Shown here piece after piece: positions 8,756 to 16,823 of a stretch of DNA of 64,000 nucleotides. Every line of letters starts with the position of its first letter. Positions within the stretch are counted from its first letter, which is position 1. The translations under genes were made by a program, and so were the position numbers. Location: contig NZ_JAUSSN010000006.1 in the NCBI RefSeq assembly GCF_030812335.1, positions 124,001 through 188,000 on the forward strand, in the 5' to 3' direction. Source of the stretch: Pseudarthrobacter oxydans (GTDB lineage: Bacteria; Actinomycetota; Actinomycetes; Actinomycetales; Micrococcaceae). Below the pieces are notes generated by a model. It searched no databases, was not told where the DNA came from, and saw nothing but the letters and a program-made list of their open reading frames with translations.

Positions 8756-9066
8756 GAAGTTGTCCTTTCCCCGGTGAATGCATTGGGCAGGAGATCCGCT
8801 TCTCCGGTCGTCGGGGTGCCGGCCTGGCGGCCGTGGAGTTCCCAGTCCTCGCCAGGATGGAACGGCTGCCTCTCCGCCAACGAGAGCCTCCGTCCCCGAA
8901 GCGACGCCCATTGACGGATCAATTCCTGCTGTGGGTAAGGGTCTGCGTAAGGTAGAGCCTCGCGCGAGATAGCCTGCTGCGTTCGTATCAAATGTCCCCC
9001 CGTGTCCGTGGCCGACCAAATCTCAGTGTGCCTCACGTTTTCAACCAGCTCTTGAGTACTCAGCAC
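8752..9066 (-). CDS. Small protein translationally coupled to the Mrr-like nuclease
   Basis: A 104-aa protein of unknown function. The frame is open further upstream, but GTG 9066 gives a sensible N-terminus (LSTQELVENVRHTEIW). Its stop overlaps the GTG of the membrane-anchored nuclease by four bases, the main evidence that it is a real gene. The sequence is polar, without cysteine pairs or membrane helices; HPGEDWELHGR near the C-terminus could be a protein-binding segment. It may be a specificity, sensor or immunity partner of the nuclease; that is inference from position only. Confidence 0.5.
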   Translation of the reverse strand: MLSTQELVENVRHTEIWSATDTGGHLIRTQQAISREALPYADPYPQQELIRQWASLRGRRLSLAERQPFHPGEDWELHGRQAGTPTTGEADLLPNAFTGERTTS

Positions 9067-9250
9067 TCGAAAACAGCGCGGCGCACTACGTAGACTGACA
9101 CTCGGTGCGTAATTACCCGCTTGCGCCAAGCGGAAACTGATGATACATCGCAAAGTGCTCGGAAAACTTCTGGTCGCTGCCGAGGACTCGGCAACCGACA
9201 CAAGGTGGCCTTCTGAACGTGCCGGTGCAGAGTACTTTGATCGAATGCTC

Positions 9251-10297
9251 TTAGATGCCGCGGTAGGCATCTTTGGCCGCCATGAGGCGCTCTGTCATTC
9301 GTTCAACGTGCTCTGTAGGATCGCCAGCTGCGGCTACCTCTTTAGCCAGGTTGGGGTCGTCCCATGTATGCCGCTCCAGCCATCTTCTTTCTATCCCGGT
9401 CCCCGGGGGCATAGCGTCGTAGTACAGGACGGATTCTGAAGGACTGCCGCCTCTGCGCTTTACTGCATCGGCAATGAGCTTTGCGTGCATCTTTGCTCTG
9501 GGGTCGTGTTCCGGATGGAAGAAGACGTGCCTGTGAGCATTCTCGATCATGAGGTCGTTGAGCGCCATGGCGAGTCCCCCGGGCAGGTTGATGGTGTGGT
9601 CTCGCATCAGGCGGGGTTGGTCCCGGTGCATTGATCCAGGCAAGTACAGGAAACGGTGCGGGTCGAGGGGAAGGTAGATGTCCCAGTAGCTTGCGGCCTT
9701 GAGCTGGTCATTGTCGTCTTGGCCGTTGATTATCTGCACTGGAACGTCCGAGGTGTAGAGGCACAGGTTAGTGAAGCCGATACCCCACGGCCGGGTCGTG
9801 AGGAGGAATGCCAGGGGAGCGATCTGTTTTGCAATGTATTCAAGGTGGTGGTTGTTGCGTGCTAGGCCGCGAGGCAAGGACAACGATTCTGTTTTCAGGT
9901 TGTTGAGGCGCTCCCGCTGCCTGGCAGTTCGTAGGATCTGTGCTGCCATCCACCATGCGATGGCGTGTCTAACATCGGCCCTGGATGGCCAATTGTGGGG
10001 CAAAACATTGTCAGCCGGGTGGGAGCCCTTATCGAGGATGTAGCGAAAAGCAGGAGCTGCTTCTCCTTCGATGATTCCAAGGAATTGCTCCATGTGGTGA
10101 TGCGGCACCCCGTCAGGATCGGTGCCCCAGTAAAAGCCTTTTGAGGACCCCACATTACGGATGCTTTGAGTGAAGTCCGCCGCGGGCGTCTCAGCTATTG
10201 CGGCCTGTATCACCTGATGGTTCGCTGATTGCCGGGCGAAACGCTTGAGGTACATAACTGGAACTATGTGATCATTGGTGGTTCCTGGCTTCGGCAT
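9251..10297 (-). CDS. DUF4238 family protein
   Basis: A 348-aa protein of the DUF4238 family, recognised by the N-terminal HIVPVMYLKRFA signature, the conserved tryptophan-rich helix HAIAWWMAAQILRT near residue 115, and a C-terminal HRHVFFHPEHDP segment. The start ATG has GGGAG four bases upstream. The biochemical role of the family is not established; the spread of His, Asp and Glu residues would be compatible with a nuclease-like or other hydrolytic fold, but no catalytic set is proven. It is first in the minus-strand order DUF4238, small protein, TM-Mrr, KAP. DUF4238 genes are common in defence islands. Confidence 0.75.
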   Translation of the reverse strand: MPKPGTTNDHIVPVMYLKRFARQSANHQVIQAAIAETPAADFTQSIRNVGSSKGFYWGTDPDGVPHHHMEQFLGIIEGEAAPAFRYILDKGSHPADNVLPHNWPSRADVRHAIAWWMAAQILRTARQRERLNNLKTESLSLPRGLARNNHHLEYIAKQIAPLAFLLTTRPWGIGFTNLCLYTSDVPVQIINGQDDNDQLKAASYWDIYLPLDPHRFLYLPGSMHRDQPRLMRDHTINLPGGLAMALNDLMIENAHRHVFFHPEHDPRAKMHAKLIADAVKRRGGSPSESVLYYDAMPPGTGIERRWLERHTWDDPNLAKEVAAAGDPTEHVERMTERLMAAKDAYRGI

Positions 10298-10341
10298 CGA
10301 TCTCCCTGACTGCTTAAAATTCTGGTTGTTGTGAGCAGGAC

Positions 10342-10543
10342 TTAGCCGCGAGAGCGCTTAAGTGAGCGCCTTCTCCTCGGCCTTGCTTTATCCGCTGCCT
10401 TGGCCCTTGCCGCCCGCAACATAGCCACGGGACTTCTTCCGACAGGCCAGGCGCTCCCGCAGTCGTCACACATCCACCATCCCGGCTCGGGTTGACCTGC
10501 TCTGCCATGGCAAAGGGGGCATACATTTTTTCATCTTCGTCAT
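10342..10543 (-). pseudogene. Possible zinc-ribbon gene with frameshift in an A6 run
   Basis: On the minus strand a frame ending at TAA 10342-10344 reads VCPLCHGRAGQPEPGWWMC followed by DDCGSAWPVGRSPVAM and a very basic Arg/Lys tail. The two CxxC pairs make a convincing zinc ribbon of about 64 residues. No start codon lies in frame before the first cysteine. A start exists one frame over at ATG 10543 (MTKMK), just before a run of six A residues, so one extra A would explain the break. It may be a decayed gene, a slippage-expressed gene or a sequencing artefact. No good ribosome binding site is seen. Confidence 0.4.
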
Positions 10544-10743
10544 GGGTGCAAGCTACGGGCAGGGCCCGACATTTTCTAAGGTGCACGTAGATTGGCCGGC
10601 CCGCACCAGCCCGGCGCCGCCTATTTGGTCTGTAACTCCTTGGCGGAGTCAGCCGCCCGAGGCAGCAGCTGCTTGAAGTACTGAGAATAGGCCGAACACC
10701 TATAACCTGCACGCGGGCGAGCATGCATGCGTACACTTCCGAT

Positions 10744-11565
10744 ATGGCTGCCGCAGCTATGAAAAGCGCATTGAAGATGGTTCTGATCATTTTGGCATGT
10801 CTTGTGGCAGGCGGTGTCGCGGTCGGAGCGGTCATCGCGGGAGTGATCGAATCCGACCGAAGCTCAGCTGGGGGCAAGACCGGGCCTACGGTCCAGCCGA
10901 CCGCAGTCTCGTCTCTTTCCGTTGTCCGCCCCACCGCTACGTCCTCCCAGCTCATGAAGACGCCTGCCCCGGCGCCGACTGCAGCGCCGAGCGAACCCCT
11001 GCCAGAGTTCCCGGCGACTGCCCCGGAAGTAATACAGACCGTTCAGGCTGCCCCGGCCGACGTTACCCCTTCAGGTTCGGCCATCCCTTGCCCTGGTGGA
11101 GTGGTGGCGGGTGGCCTCACAGAAATTTCCATGGCACCGGCACCGGAGTACGGTGTGGACTATGTTGCCATCACCGGCCGGGGCGTCATCCATAACGCCA
11201 CAGACGCCTCGGTAACGTTCTTCGATGGGAACATTCCCGACGTGCAAGGCCTCAACGCGCGGGGAGAAACCCACATCCTCCTGACTCAAGGGACCTTCGA
11301 TTACGTTCCCCCAGCCGGGCAGCCGCGGCCCTCGACTGTGACACTAAAGTCCGGGGAAAGCATGGGCTACTCAGTTAGCTCGCCACGGGAGTACGAAAGC
11401 ACTGTGCTGCGGGTGCATACCTTCTACTCCGCCATGGACAGATTCGACATCTATTTCTCCAGCTGGCGCAACCACAGGGACTGCGGCAACCCGTTAAGGC
11501 AAGAGCTGCCAGGCGGCCAAAGCCTGCCCAACAGCTATACACCGCAAACTACGTGGCCCCGCTGA
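10744..11565 (+). CDS. Membrane-anchored or secreted protein of unknown function
   Basis: A 273-aa protein (280 if ATG 10723 is used). Residues about 10-32 form a hydrophobic helix (VLIILACLVAGGVAVGAV), either a signal anchor or an uncleaved signal peptide. A Pro/Thr/Ala/Ser-rich linker follows (about 45-110), then a soluble domain with two cysteines (CPGG near the start, DCGNP near the end) and an FFDGN...ILLTQGTFDYVPP core that looks all-beta, perhaps immunoglobulin-like. The layout (anchor, flexible linker, beta domain) is typical of actinobacterial surface proteins. It stands alone between a minus-strand set and the NucS-like nuclease and has no obvious partner. Confidence 0.7.
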   Translation: MAAAAMKSALKMVLIILACLVAGGVAVGAVIAGVIESDRSSAGGKTGPTVQPTAVSSLSVVRPTATSSQLMKTPAPAPTAAPSEPLPEFPATAPEVIQTVQAAPADVTPSGSAIPCPGGVVAGGLTEISMAPAPEYGVDYVAITGRGVIHNATDASVTFFDGNIPDVQGLNARGETHILLTQGTFDYVPPAGQPRPSTVTLKSGESMGYSVSSPREYESTVLRVHTFYSAMDRFDIYFSSWRNHRDCGNPLRQELPGGQSLPNSYTPQTTWPR

Positions 11566-11816
11566 GAGTATCCGCATCTAATGCAAGCATTCCTTTCAGA
11601 TTGCCCCGATGGCACCGACTTTTGCGCGCACACGCGGGACGGCAGCATGGCCCAGTGGCTGCCTCAGAAGTTCGACGCCTGCCCCCTGGGTCGCGAGCTT
11701 CGCGCCAAACAAGCAGCGCCTCGCTCAGCACATGAGCCAGAGCACTGCCAGCCGACGCTTAGTCCTTGGTAAGTTCGGACAGAGCAGCCCAACGAGGGCA
11801 TGAAAAGGGGGGAACG

Positions 11817-12752
11817 ATGACGGCAGCATGGATGGTGCGCCAGGGCGAAGGCGGCGCCTACGCCGAAGACATGATTGAGGCCGGGTACATGGGAGTCGAC
11901 TTCATCGGGGACCGCGAACTCACCCCACACCTTGTCGATGGATATGACGCCTTCCGGCCACCAGTGACGGCGCTGTTCCACGAGACAAACCCCGGGAAGA
12001 CGAAGCTCGCCGCGGGGCAGGCGGTCAACAGCCTGTGGCGTGCCGCCGTGGGTATTTCGGAAGGCGACCTCATCGTGGCGCCCAAGCCGAACCGGATGTA
12101 CCAGCACGGCGTTGTGACCGGCGGCTACGAGTATCACCCCGGCACGGCATTGCCTCACCGGCGCCGTGTTGACTGGCGAGGCTCTTTCAGCCGGGATGAG
12201 CTGAGCGAGGCACTGGCCACGTCGACGAAGTATGTGGGGACGTTGCTGGAGCTTTCACCTCACGCGGCCGAGCTGGCGACGCTGACCCAGCTGGGCGAAC
12301 AGGCGCAGCCAATCGCCGAAGTCATCACCTCCGAGGTGCAGGAGCAGCTGGCGTTCCAGATGGAGAAGCAGCTAGAGGAGTTCCTGGTGCACAACTGGGC
12401 CAGCACCTCCCTCGGCCGGGAGTTCGACATCTATGAAGAAGACGGGCAGCCCGTCGGTCAGCAGTACCTAACGGACACGGGCCCCATGGATATCCTTGCC
12501 ATCAGCAAGGACCGCACCCGACTCCTGGTCGTCGAGCTGAAGCGGGGGAGGGCAAGCGATGCCGTCGTTGGTCAGATTCAGCGGTACATGGGGTACGTCC
12601 AGGACGCTCTGCTCGAGCCGGGGCAGAGTGTCGAAGGCGTCATCATTGCCCAAGAGGACGACCTGCGCATCCGCCGGGCACTGTCCATGGCCCGGAATAT
12701 CCGGTTCATGAAGTACCGGGTCGAATTTCACCTGGAGGGCATAACGGCATAG
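11817..12752 (+). CDS. NucS-like PD-(D/E)XK endonuclease with N-terminal recognition-type domain
   Basis: A 311-aa predicted nuclease. The start ATG 11817 follows AGGGGGG and begins MTAAWMVRQGEGG. The N-terminal 120 residues resemble the small recognition domain seen at the front of some restriction proteins (WMVRQGEGGAYAEDMIEAGY). The C-terminal domain has a clear PD-(D/E)XK layout of the NucS/DUF91 type: GREFDIYEEDG, then DTGPMDILAISKD supplying the Asp, LLVVELKRGRA supplying E-x-K, then a helix with QIQRYMGYV. NucS enzymes cut mismatched or branched DNA; with this N-terminal domain a restriction-like role is equally possible. It is a single gene with about 250 bases of unassigned DNA upstream. 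Confidence 0.8.
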   Translation: MTAAWMVRQGEGGAYAEDMIEAGYMGVDFIGDRELTPHLVDGYDAFRPPVTALFHETNPGKTKLAAGQAVNSLWRAAVGISEGDLIVAPKPNRMYQHGVVTGGYEYHPGTALPHRRRVDWRGSFSRDELSEALATSTKYVGTLLELSPHAAELATLTQLGEQAQPIAEVITSEVQEQLAFQMEKQLEEFLVHNWASTSLGREFDIYEEDGQPVGQQYLTDTGPMDILAISKDRTRLLVVELKRGRASDAVVGQIQRYMGYVQDALLEPGQSVEGVIIAQEDDLRIRRALSMARNIRFMKYRVEFHLEGITA

Positions 12753-12866
12753 GGGGAGTGCGGGGCCTCGTGGTTGTCCTCCGGTCCCCCCGTTACGGCA
12801 GAGTTCTAGACGGTACCCGATTTAATTACACGAGTCTCGGATGCCCAGCATGTTCGAAATCGATCA

Positions 12867-13274
12867 TTAGAGGGAGCTGCTGCCCTTCCACTCTTCCTGC
12901 GTCACTCGCCTGATGCTGGACGAGTGTGCCCAGCCCATATGGTATTTGCCGGAAGAATCAAGCCATTCTATTAGGCCGTATGTGTGTGTCCACGCGACAG
13001 CTTTGCCGTAGACCCCGTTGACGTACACCAAGGGCCGACCGTACTTTGGGAAGTCTCGAATGGGAGCCGGGTCATCAATCGGCCGGCTTGCCTCGGCATC
13101 CATCCGAGCCAACATCCGCTCCGTGTCTTCCGGAGTACCACTCTTGATCACTGGACAATTATGGAACATACGTTCGAATACTGCTCCGCGCTCTGTCTCA
13201 CGAGCCGGACGCAATCGGGCGATGCCCGCTGGCAGAAATCTTGTGCGTCGAAGCCGGCCCTGAGAAGAGCCCAT
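12867..13274 (-). CDS. Hypothetical small protein
   Basis: A 135-aa protein of unknown function. The conserved-looking part begins at MFHNCPVIKSG, so the true start may be that internal ATG (13169), giving about 100 residues. The C-terminal half has regular beta-type segments (PLVYVNGVYGKAVAWTHTYGLIEWL, split by glycines) and ends KYHMGWAHSSSIRRVTQEEW. This looks like a compact SH3-like or other small beta-barrel, which is inference. It is convergent with the upstream NucS-like gene. Confidence 0.5.
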   Translation of the reverse strand: MGSSQGRLRRTRFLPAGIARLRPARETERGAVFERMFHNCPVIKSGTPEDTERMLARMDAEASRPIDDPAPIRDFPKYGRPLVYVNGVYGKAVAWTHTYGLIEWLDSSGKYHMGWAHSSSIRRVTQEEWKGSSSL

Positions 13275-13487
13275 GGAGCTGAGGAACCGGCTGCGGGTCC
13301 CGGGCCTCAGCAGGGTCGGGGGTAACGGGACTGCAATTCCAAATGGACGTGAACACGCCAGGCGGGCAGGCTTGGAAGCTGCTGATGAAGGGGGCTAGGC
13401 CCGGCCGTCAGACAACCCTGACGACGTTTGGTTGCACGGGAGAGGGAACGCTTCCGATGTTGGACCTGGCGCTCTACGGTTGTCCTC
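13275..13487. other. Unassigned stretch
   Basis: Part of a roughly 470-base interval between the small hypothetical gene and the FokI-like gene. Frames in both directions are short and lack ribosome binding sites; I see no hairpin terminator or RNA gene here. Confidence 0.4.
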
Positions 13488-13667
13488 ATGGCTCGAATGA
13501 CAGAGCAAGAAGCGAGGGCTGTAAACGTATTGCTTGGCCACTGGACCGGTAGGGCTGAACTGCCGCCATAGGAAAATGTGCTGGCTCACCAACCACGGGC
13601 AAGCCCGGCACACAATCGCTTGAAAACCGTACGGGACGAGTGGCGTGCGTCGCCCTTGGCCGCATGA
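13488..13667 (+). pseudogene. Possible small gene interrupted by an amber codon
   Basis: From ATG 13488 the frame reads MARMTEQEARAVNVLLGHW and continues to a TAG at 13569-13571. The same frame then reads on as coding-like sequence (ENVLAHQPR..., ending LKTVRDEWRASPLAA) to TGA 13665-13667. The two halves together look like one small helical protein of about 58 residues, of a kind often found in actinobacterial integrated elements. The premature amber suggests decay. Recognition is from sequence style only. Confidence 0.3.
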
Positions 13668-13745
13668 GGATGGCGTGCGTGGAAAAGACGGCTGAGGCCC
13701 TCATGGTCCCCCGATTCTCACTGAATACCGAAAGGCGCAGCCGAG

Positions 13746-15839
13746 TTGACTGAGGAAACAGCCGCTCCATTGAGCGATGAACACCCTACTAATGGCAGGC
13801 GGCCGACGATTGTCCCGCTCCCGTGGGCTTCGAGGATCCTGGCGATGCCCTACATGCCAGGCGGTGGCAAGAACCAGATCCAGACCTTGGAGACGTTGTT
13901 GTCGGCTGTCGATGCCAATGAAGGGCTGGTTACCGCCACCGTCGACTTGGGCGATGGAGTACAACGAGTGCTTCGAGACGCGCTGAAGCAGATCGCTCCA
14001 GCAGGACTCATCACCTCTCTAGACCGAGACCACCAGGCACTATCGGAGGAGGCGCGGCGTTGGCTGTCCTCACGCGACCCTCGTGATCTGCTCGCGATCT
14101 TCCACCGTCACGTGCGGTTCGTCGGCGAACTCCTGCACGCGCTCGAGGATGGGGCCAAGACTGTGCGTGAGCTGACGAACGTGGCGGCGACCGAGTATCA
14201 GCTGCAATGGACAACTCTGGATCAGGTCCGAAGGCGGGTCACCTGGTTGTCAGTCATAGGGCTGACGGAGTACAAAACGAACACGCTCGTGGGGTTGACC
14301 GACGCCGGCCGGGAAATGGTGCCTGGTCTGCAACTGGGGGGTCCCGAGCGAATGGCTCGGACAGCGCCAGCAGTGGCCGTTCCCGAGCCGCCTCAACCGA
14401 TAGCAGAACTCATAAAGGACCTGATGCCGGAAGTCCTCGCGGGCAGAAACCCTGCCCTCGGATATATCCCCCGCGGGAACGGTGAAACCGACCTCGTCCA
14501 GTCGCTTTACCTCCTGGTCAACGCGGCATCTCCTCGCATCTCAAGAGCTGACCTGCTTACCTTCGCGCAAGTAACCTTCGGAGTCTCAGAAAGTTCCTTC
14601 AGCGCCGTAATGACAACACTTAACAAGTCCGGTCTGCTCGAGCAGACGGGGTTCAACATCTACTCCCCGTCGGGACCAGCCACCGCTTGGCTCGAGTCCC
14701 AGAGCACCCTTGACCTTGTGCTAATCCTGCACCGAAGATGCTTATTCGTTCTGGAAATCATCCCGCTGTTGGCAGAGTTCGACAAGGCACCGGATCTCGC
14801 CCGCGCGGCGTACGAGCACTACGGAATGACCAGGGTAGATGTTGGAGGCATCCGAACTCGCATGCAGCTCCTTAAAGCGGCAGGTCTTATCTCGGAGCGT
14901 GCTAACTGGAGGTACCAGCCAACACCGTTGGGAGAGCGCATCGCGCTCGAAGTCCCCCTGCAGAGTGCCTTGGACGAGGACGATGATTCCATCGGCGTGG
15001 ACGAGCAAGCGACCGATTCCCGCCCGTCGTTGGCGGCGAAGCTCACGCGCGAGCTCGAGGAAGCGGCCGTCGCAGGTGATGCCCCCGTCCGTTTGGAAAA
15101 GGCTGTTGCGGATGCCTTCTCGTACTTGGGATTCGCGGCGCGGCACATCGGGGGCGGAGGCAAGACGGATGTGCTCGCCACGGTCGAAGATTCGGAGGGG
15201 AGGCCGGTGCGGGTCATTCTGGATGCGAAGGCCGCTCGCAGCGGGATCGTAAATGAAGGCGCGGTCTCCTTCGATGCTCTCTCGGAGCACAAGGAGAAGC
15301 ACCACGCCGACTTCGTAGCATTGGTCGGGCCCAGTTTCGATGGCGGCCGTGTCCGCGCACGAGCCGAACAGAACGGCGTTGCGCTCATCACCGTTGAAGA
15401 ACTCAGCCGGGTACTCCGCCGGTACGAAACCACGCCGAGGTCAGCCTCAACGTTCCTGAGTCTGGTGGATTCTCGACCCGGGGCGCGGAAGGACCTTGAA
15501 GGTGGGTGGTCCCTTGCCGAGCGACGGATTATGCTGCTCTCTCAAGTGGTCGCGGTGCTCGCGCAAGAAGCCCGTGAAGCGGATGAGGTGACCCACGGTG
15601 CCCTGTCAGCTGAACAGATCTACCTCATCGTCAGGGATGAGATCGACCCGCGGCCCTCGACCAAGGACATTGAGGAAGTACTGCAGCTGCTCGAACACCC
15701 ACTGATCGCCTCCGTCAACCGCACGACGGGGGGCGTAGGGCGATCCATAACTTATCGCCTGATCGACGCACCGGGGCTGGTCGCGGCCAAGGTCGAAGCG
15801 CTCGGACGGAGCATCGCCCGCGTTGACACGGAGGCCTAG
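13746..15839 (+). CDS. Winged-helix protein with FokI-like PD-(D/E)XK nuclease domain
   Basis: A 697-aa protein beginning at TTG 13746 (LTEETAAPLSDEH). The first 420 residues contain repeated helical/winged-helix units, each ending in a phrase such as VIGLTEYKTNTLVGLTDAGR, LEQTGFNIYSPSG or AAGLISERANWRYQPTPLG; at least three copies are visible, as in the DNA-recognition region of FokI-type enzymes. After an acidic linker (about 415-440) comes the nuclease domain: EKAVADAFSYLGF, GGGGKTDVLATV (Asp near 475), and VILDAKAARSG (D-x-K near 490), with a C-terminal winged helix after residue 600. No methylase accompanies it. The 3' end touches an IS481 remnant. A modification-dependent or stand-alone restriction role is inferred. 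Confidence 0.75.
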   Translation: MTEETAAPLSDEHPTNGRRPTIVPLPWASRILAMPYMPGGGKNQIQTLETLLSAVDANEGLVTATVDLGDGVQRVLRDALKQIAPAGLITSLDRDHQALSEEARRWLSSRDPRDLLAIFHRHVRFVGELLHALEDGAKTVRELTNVAATEYQLQWTTLDQVRRRVTWLSVIGLTEYKTNTLVGLTDAGREMVPGLQLGGPERMARTAPAVAVPEPPQPIAELIKDLMPEVLAGRNPALGYIPRGNGETDLVQSLYLLVNAASPRISRADLLTFAQVTFGVSESSFSAVMTTLNKSGLLEQTGFNIYSPSGPATAWLESQSTLDLVLILHRRCLFVLEIIPLLAEFDKAPDLARAAYEHYGMTRVDVGGIRTRMQLLKAAGLISERANWRYQPTPLGERIALEVPLQSALDEDDDSIGVDEQATDSRPSLAAKLTRELEEAAVAGDAPVRLEKAVADAFSYLGFAARHIGGGGKTDVLATVEDSEGRPVRVILDAKAARSGIVNEGAVSFDALSEHKEKHHADFVALVGPSFDGGRVRARAEQNGVALITVEELSRVLRRYETTPRSASTFLSLVDSRPGARKDLEGGWSLAERRIMLLSQVVAVLAQEAREADEVTHGALSAEQIYLIVRDEIDPRPSTKDIEEVLQLLEHPLIASVNRTTGGVGRSITYRLIDAPGLVAAKVEALGRSIARVDTEA

Positions 15840-16070
15840 ATGTACTCGGCAGGGACGTTGGTGACAGTCGGCTAATCCGGGGTTGGGTTCCGAGTGCTGA
15901 GTGGCGTCGTCGATTGTTGCAGTCGTCGAAGCCAGGGTGCAAGTGCGTCGTGGCAGTCTTGGTTGGGGTAGAAGATCTGCCGGTATGCCCATTCAGTTTG
16001 CAGGGTGCGGTTGAGGCCTTCGACTCTCCCATTCCGGCATGCTCCCAGAGGGGCCGAATGGTTGCCTTCA
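15836..16070 (-). pseudogene. IS481-family transposase remnant
   Basis: The minus strand carries the C-terminal end of an IS481-type transposase in three frames. From about 16,042 one frame reads NGRVEGLNRTLQTEWAYRQ, the second continues CNNRRRHSALGTQPRISRL near 15,930-15,870, and the third ends TVTNVPAEYI with a stop at 15836-15838. The N-terminal part with the first Asp residues is absent and no terminal inverted repeats are visible, so the element is dead. Its stop codon shares the CTAG tetranucleotide with the stop of the FokI-like gene, so one end of the remnant abuts that gene exactly. Confidence 0.75.
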
Positions 16071-16121
16071 ATTATCCACAACCCGTCGCTATCCGGCCCG
16101 CCAGCGGGGCACCATCGAGAC

Positions 16122-16262
16122 ATGACCAAATACCTCATCTCCTTCCCGAGCGAAGCCATGGTGCTCACCGACGAGGAGTTCCCGATCGTCTCCGCCGAAT
16201 CCCACGCTGCGAGGATGGCCACTTTGACCTATAAGCACTCCGCCTGGATTGTTCGGGACTGA
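16122..16262 (+). pseudogene. YciI-family N-terminal fragment
   Basis: From ATG 16122 the frame reads MTKYLISFPSEAMVLTDEEF, the typical beginning of an actinobacterial YciI-like (YCII-related) protein, and continues to about SAESHAA. After residue 31 the sequence (RMATLTYKHSAWIVRD) no longer looks like that family and stops at 16262. Normal length is about 110 residues or more, so this is a truncated copy next to a dead IS, probably left by the same rearrangement. Family recognition is from memory of the N-terminal signature. Confidence 0.45.
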
Positions 16263-16456
16263 TTCCATTTCCATTGGACGGCGTGGCTCAATGCCATCGA
16301 TCCGGGTACCTGCGGGATAGTGGCACGCCCAGACGGCAAGTTATACAGCGGGCTCCGGCCTTCATGGGTGCGGGCCACCGGCGGCGTGTTCCACTGGGAG
16401 AGGGCTCGACGTCGGCTGTAGCCTTACGAAGTCACTCGTGCTAGTCAGGGGGAATT

Positions 16457-16750
16457 ATGCAGTTCAAACGTTCAGCCGGGATTTTCGTGGCCGGTATTTC
16501 TCTCATTTTTTGCGGCCCGCTGCTCACCTTTATCGGGACAACTTTCGGGACGTGGTCTGCCGCTTCAAAAAGCGACAGCGGCCTGAATGCGGTGTTCATT
16601 GGCCTAGCAGTCTTCGGTTTAATAGCTGGCTTTGTAGGTGTCATTATGCTCGTCGTGGCGGCGCACCGGGCGTTAGTCAAGATCGACGCGATTCCCGTGC
16701 GCGTTCAGTCTGCCCCAGCAGGGCCGCGGTCCGTTCTCGACCGGCGCTGA
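16457..16750 (+). CDS. Small two-helix membrane protein
   Basis: A 97-aa protein with two hydrophobic helices: about residues 9-30 (IFVAGISLIFCGPLLTFIG) and 44-68 (AVFIGLAVFGLIAGFVGVIM), followed by a basic cytoplasmic-type tail. The start ATG 16457 has GGGGG seven bases upstream. No catalytic motif. It lies 73 bases before the cysteine-protease-like gene on the same strand, so the two may be cotranscribed; a membrane partner or holin-like effector is possible but unproven. Confidence 0.6.
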   Translation: MQFKRSAGIFVAGISLIFCGPLLTFIGTTFGTWSAASKSDSGLNAVFIGLAVFGLIAGFVGVIMLVVAAHRALVKIDAIPVRVQSAPAGPRSVLDRR

Positions 16751-16823
16751 TCTCTGGCAGCCAGGTTCGAATACTTTGGACGGCGTGACTGCGGTTTTCG
16801 CAATCCGGCTCGATAATGAAGGC

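Noticed and set aside
10314..10955. 213-codon minus-strand frame
   Set aside because: Does not contain the CxxC zinc ribbon, which is in another frame, and overlaps the start of the membrane-anchored protein gene.
11566..11816. 63-codon frame (11581-11772) with two cysteines
   Set aside because: No ribosome binding site or recognised family; overlapping frames of equal length are open.
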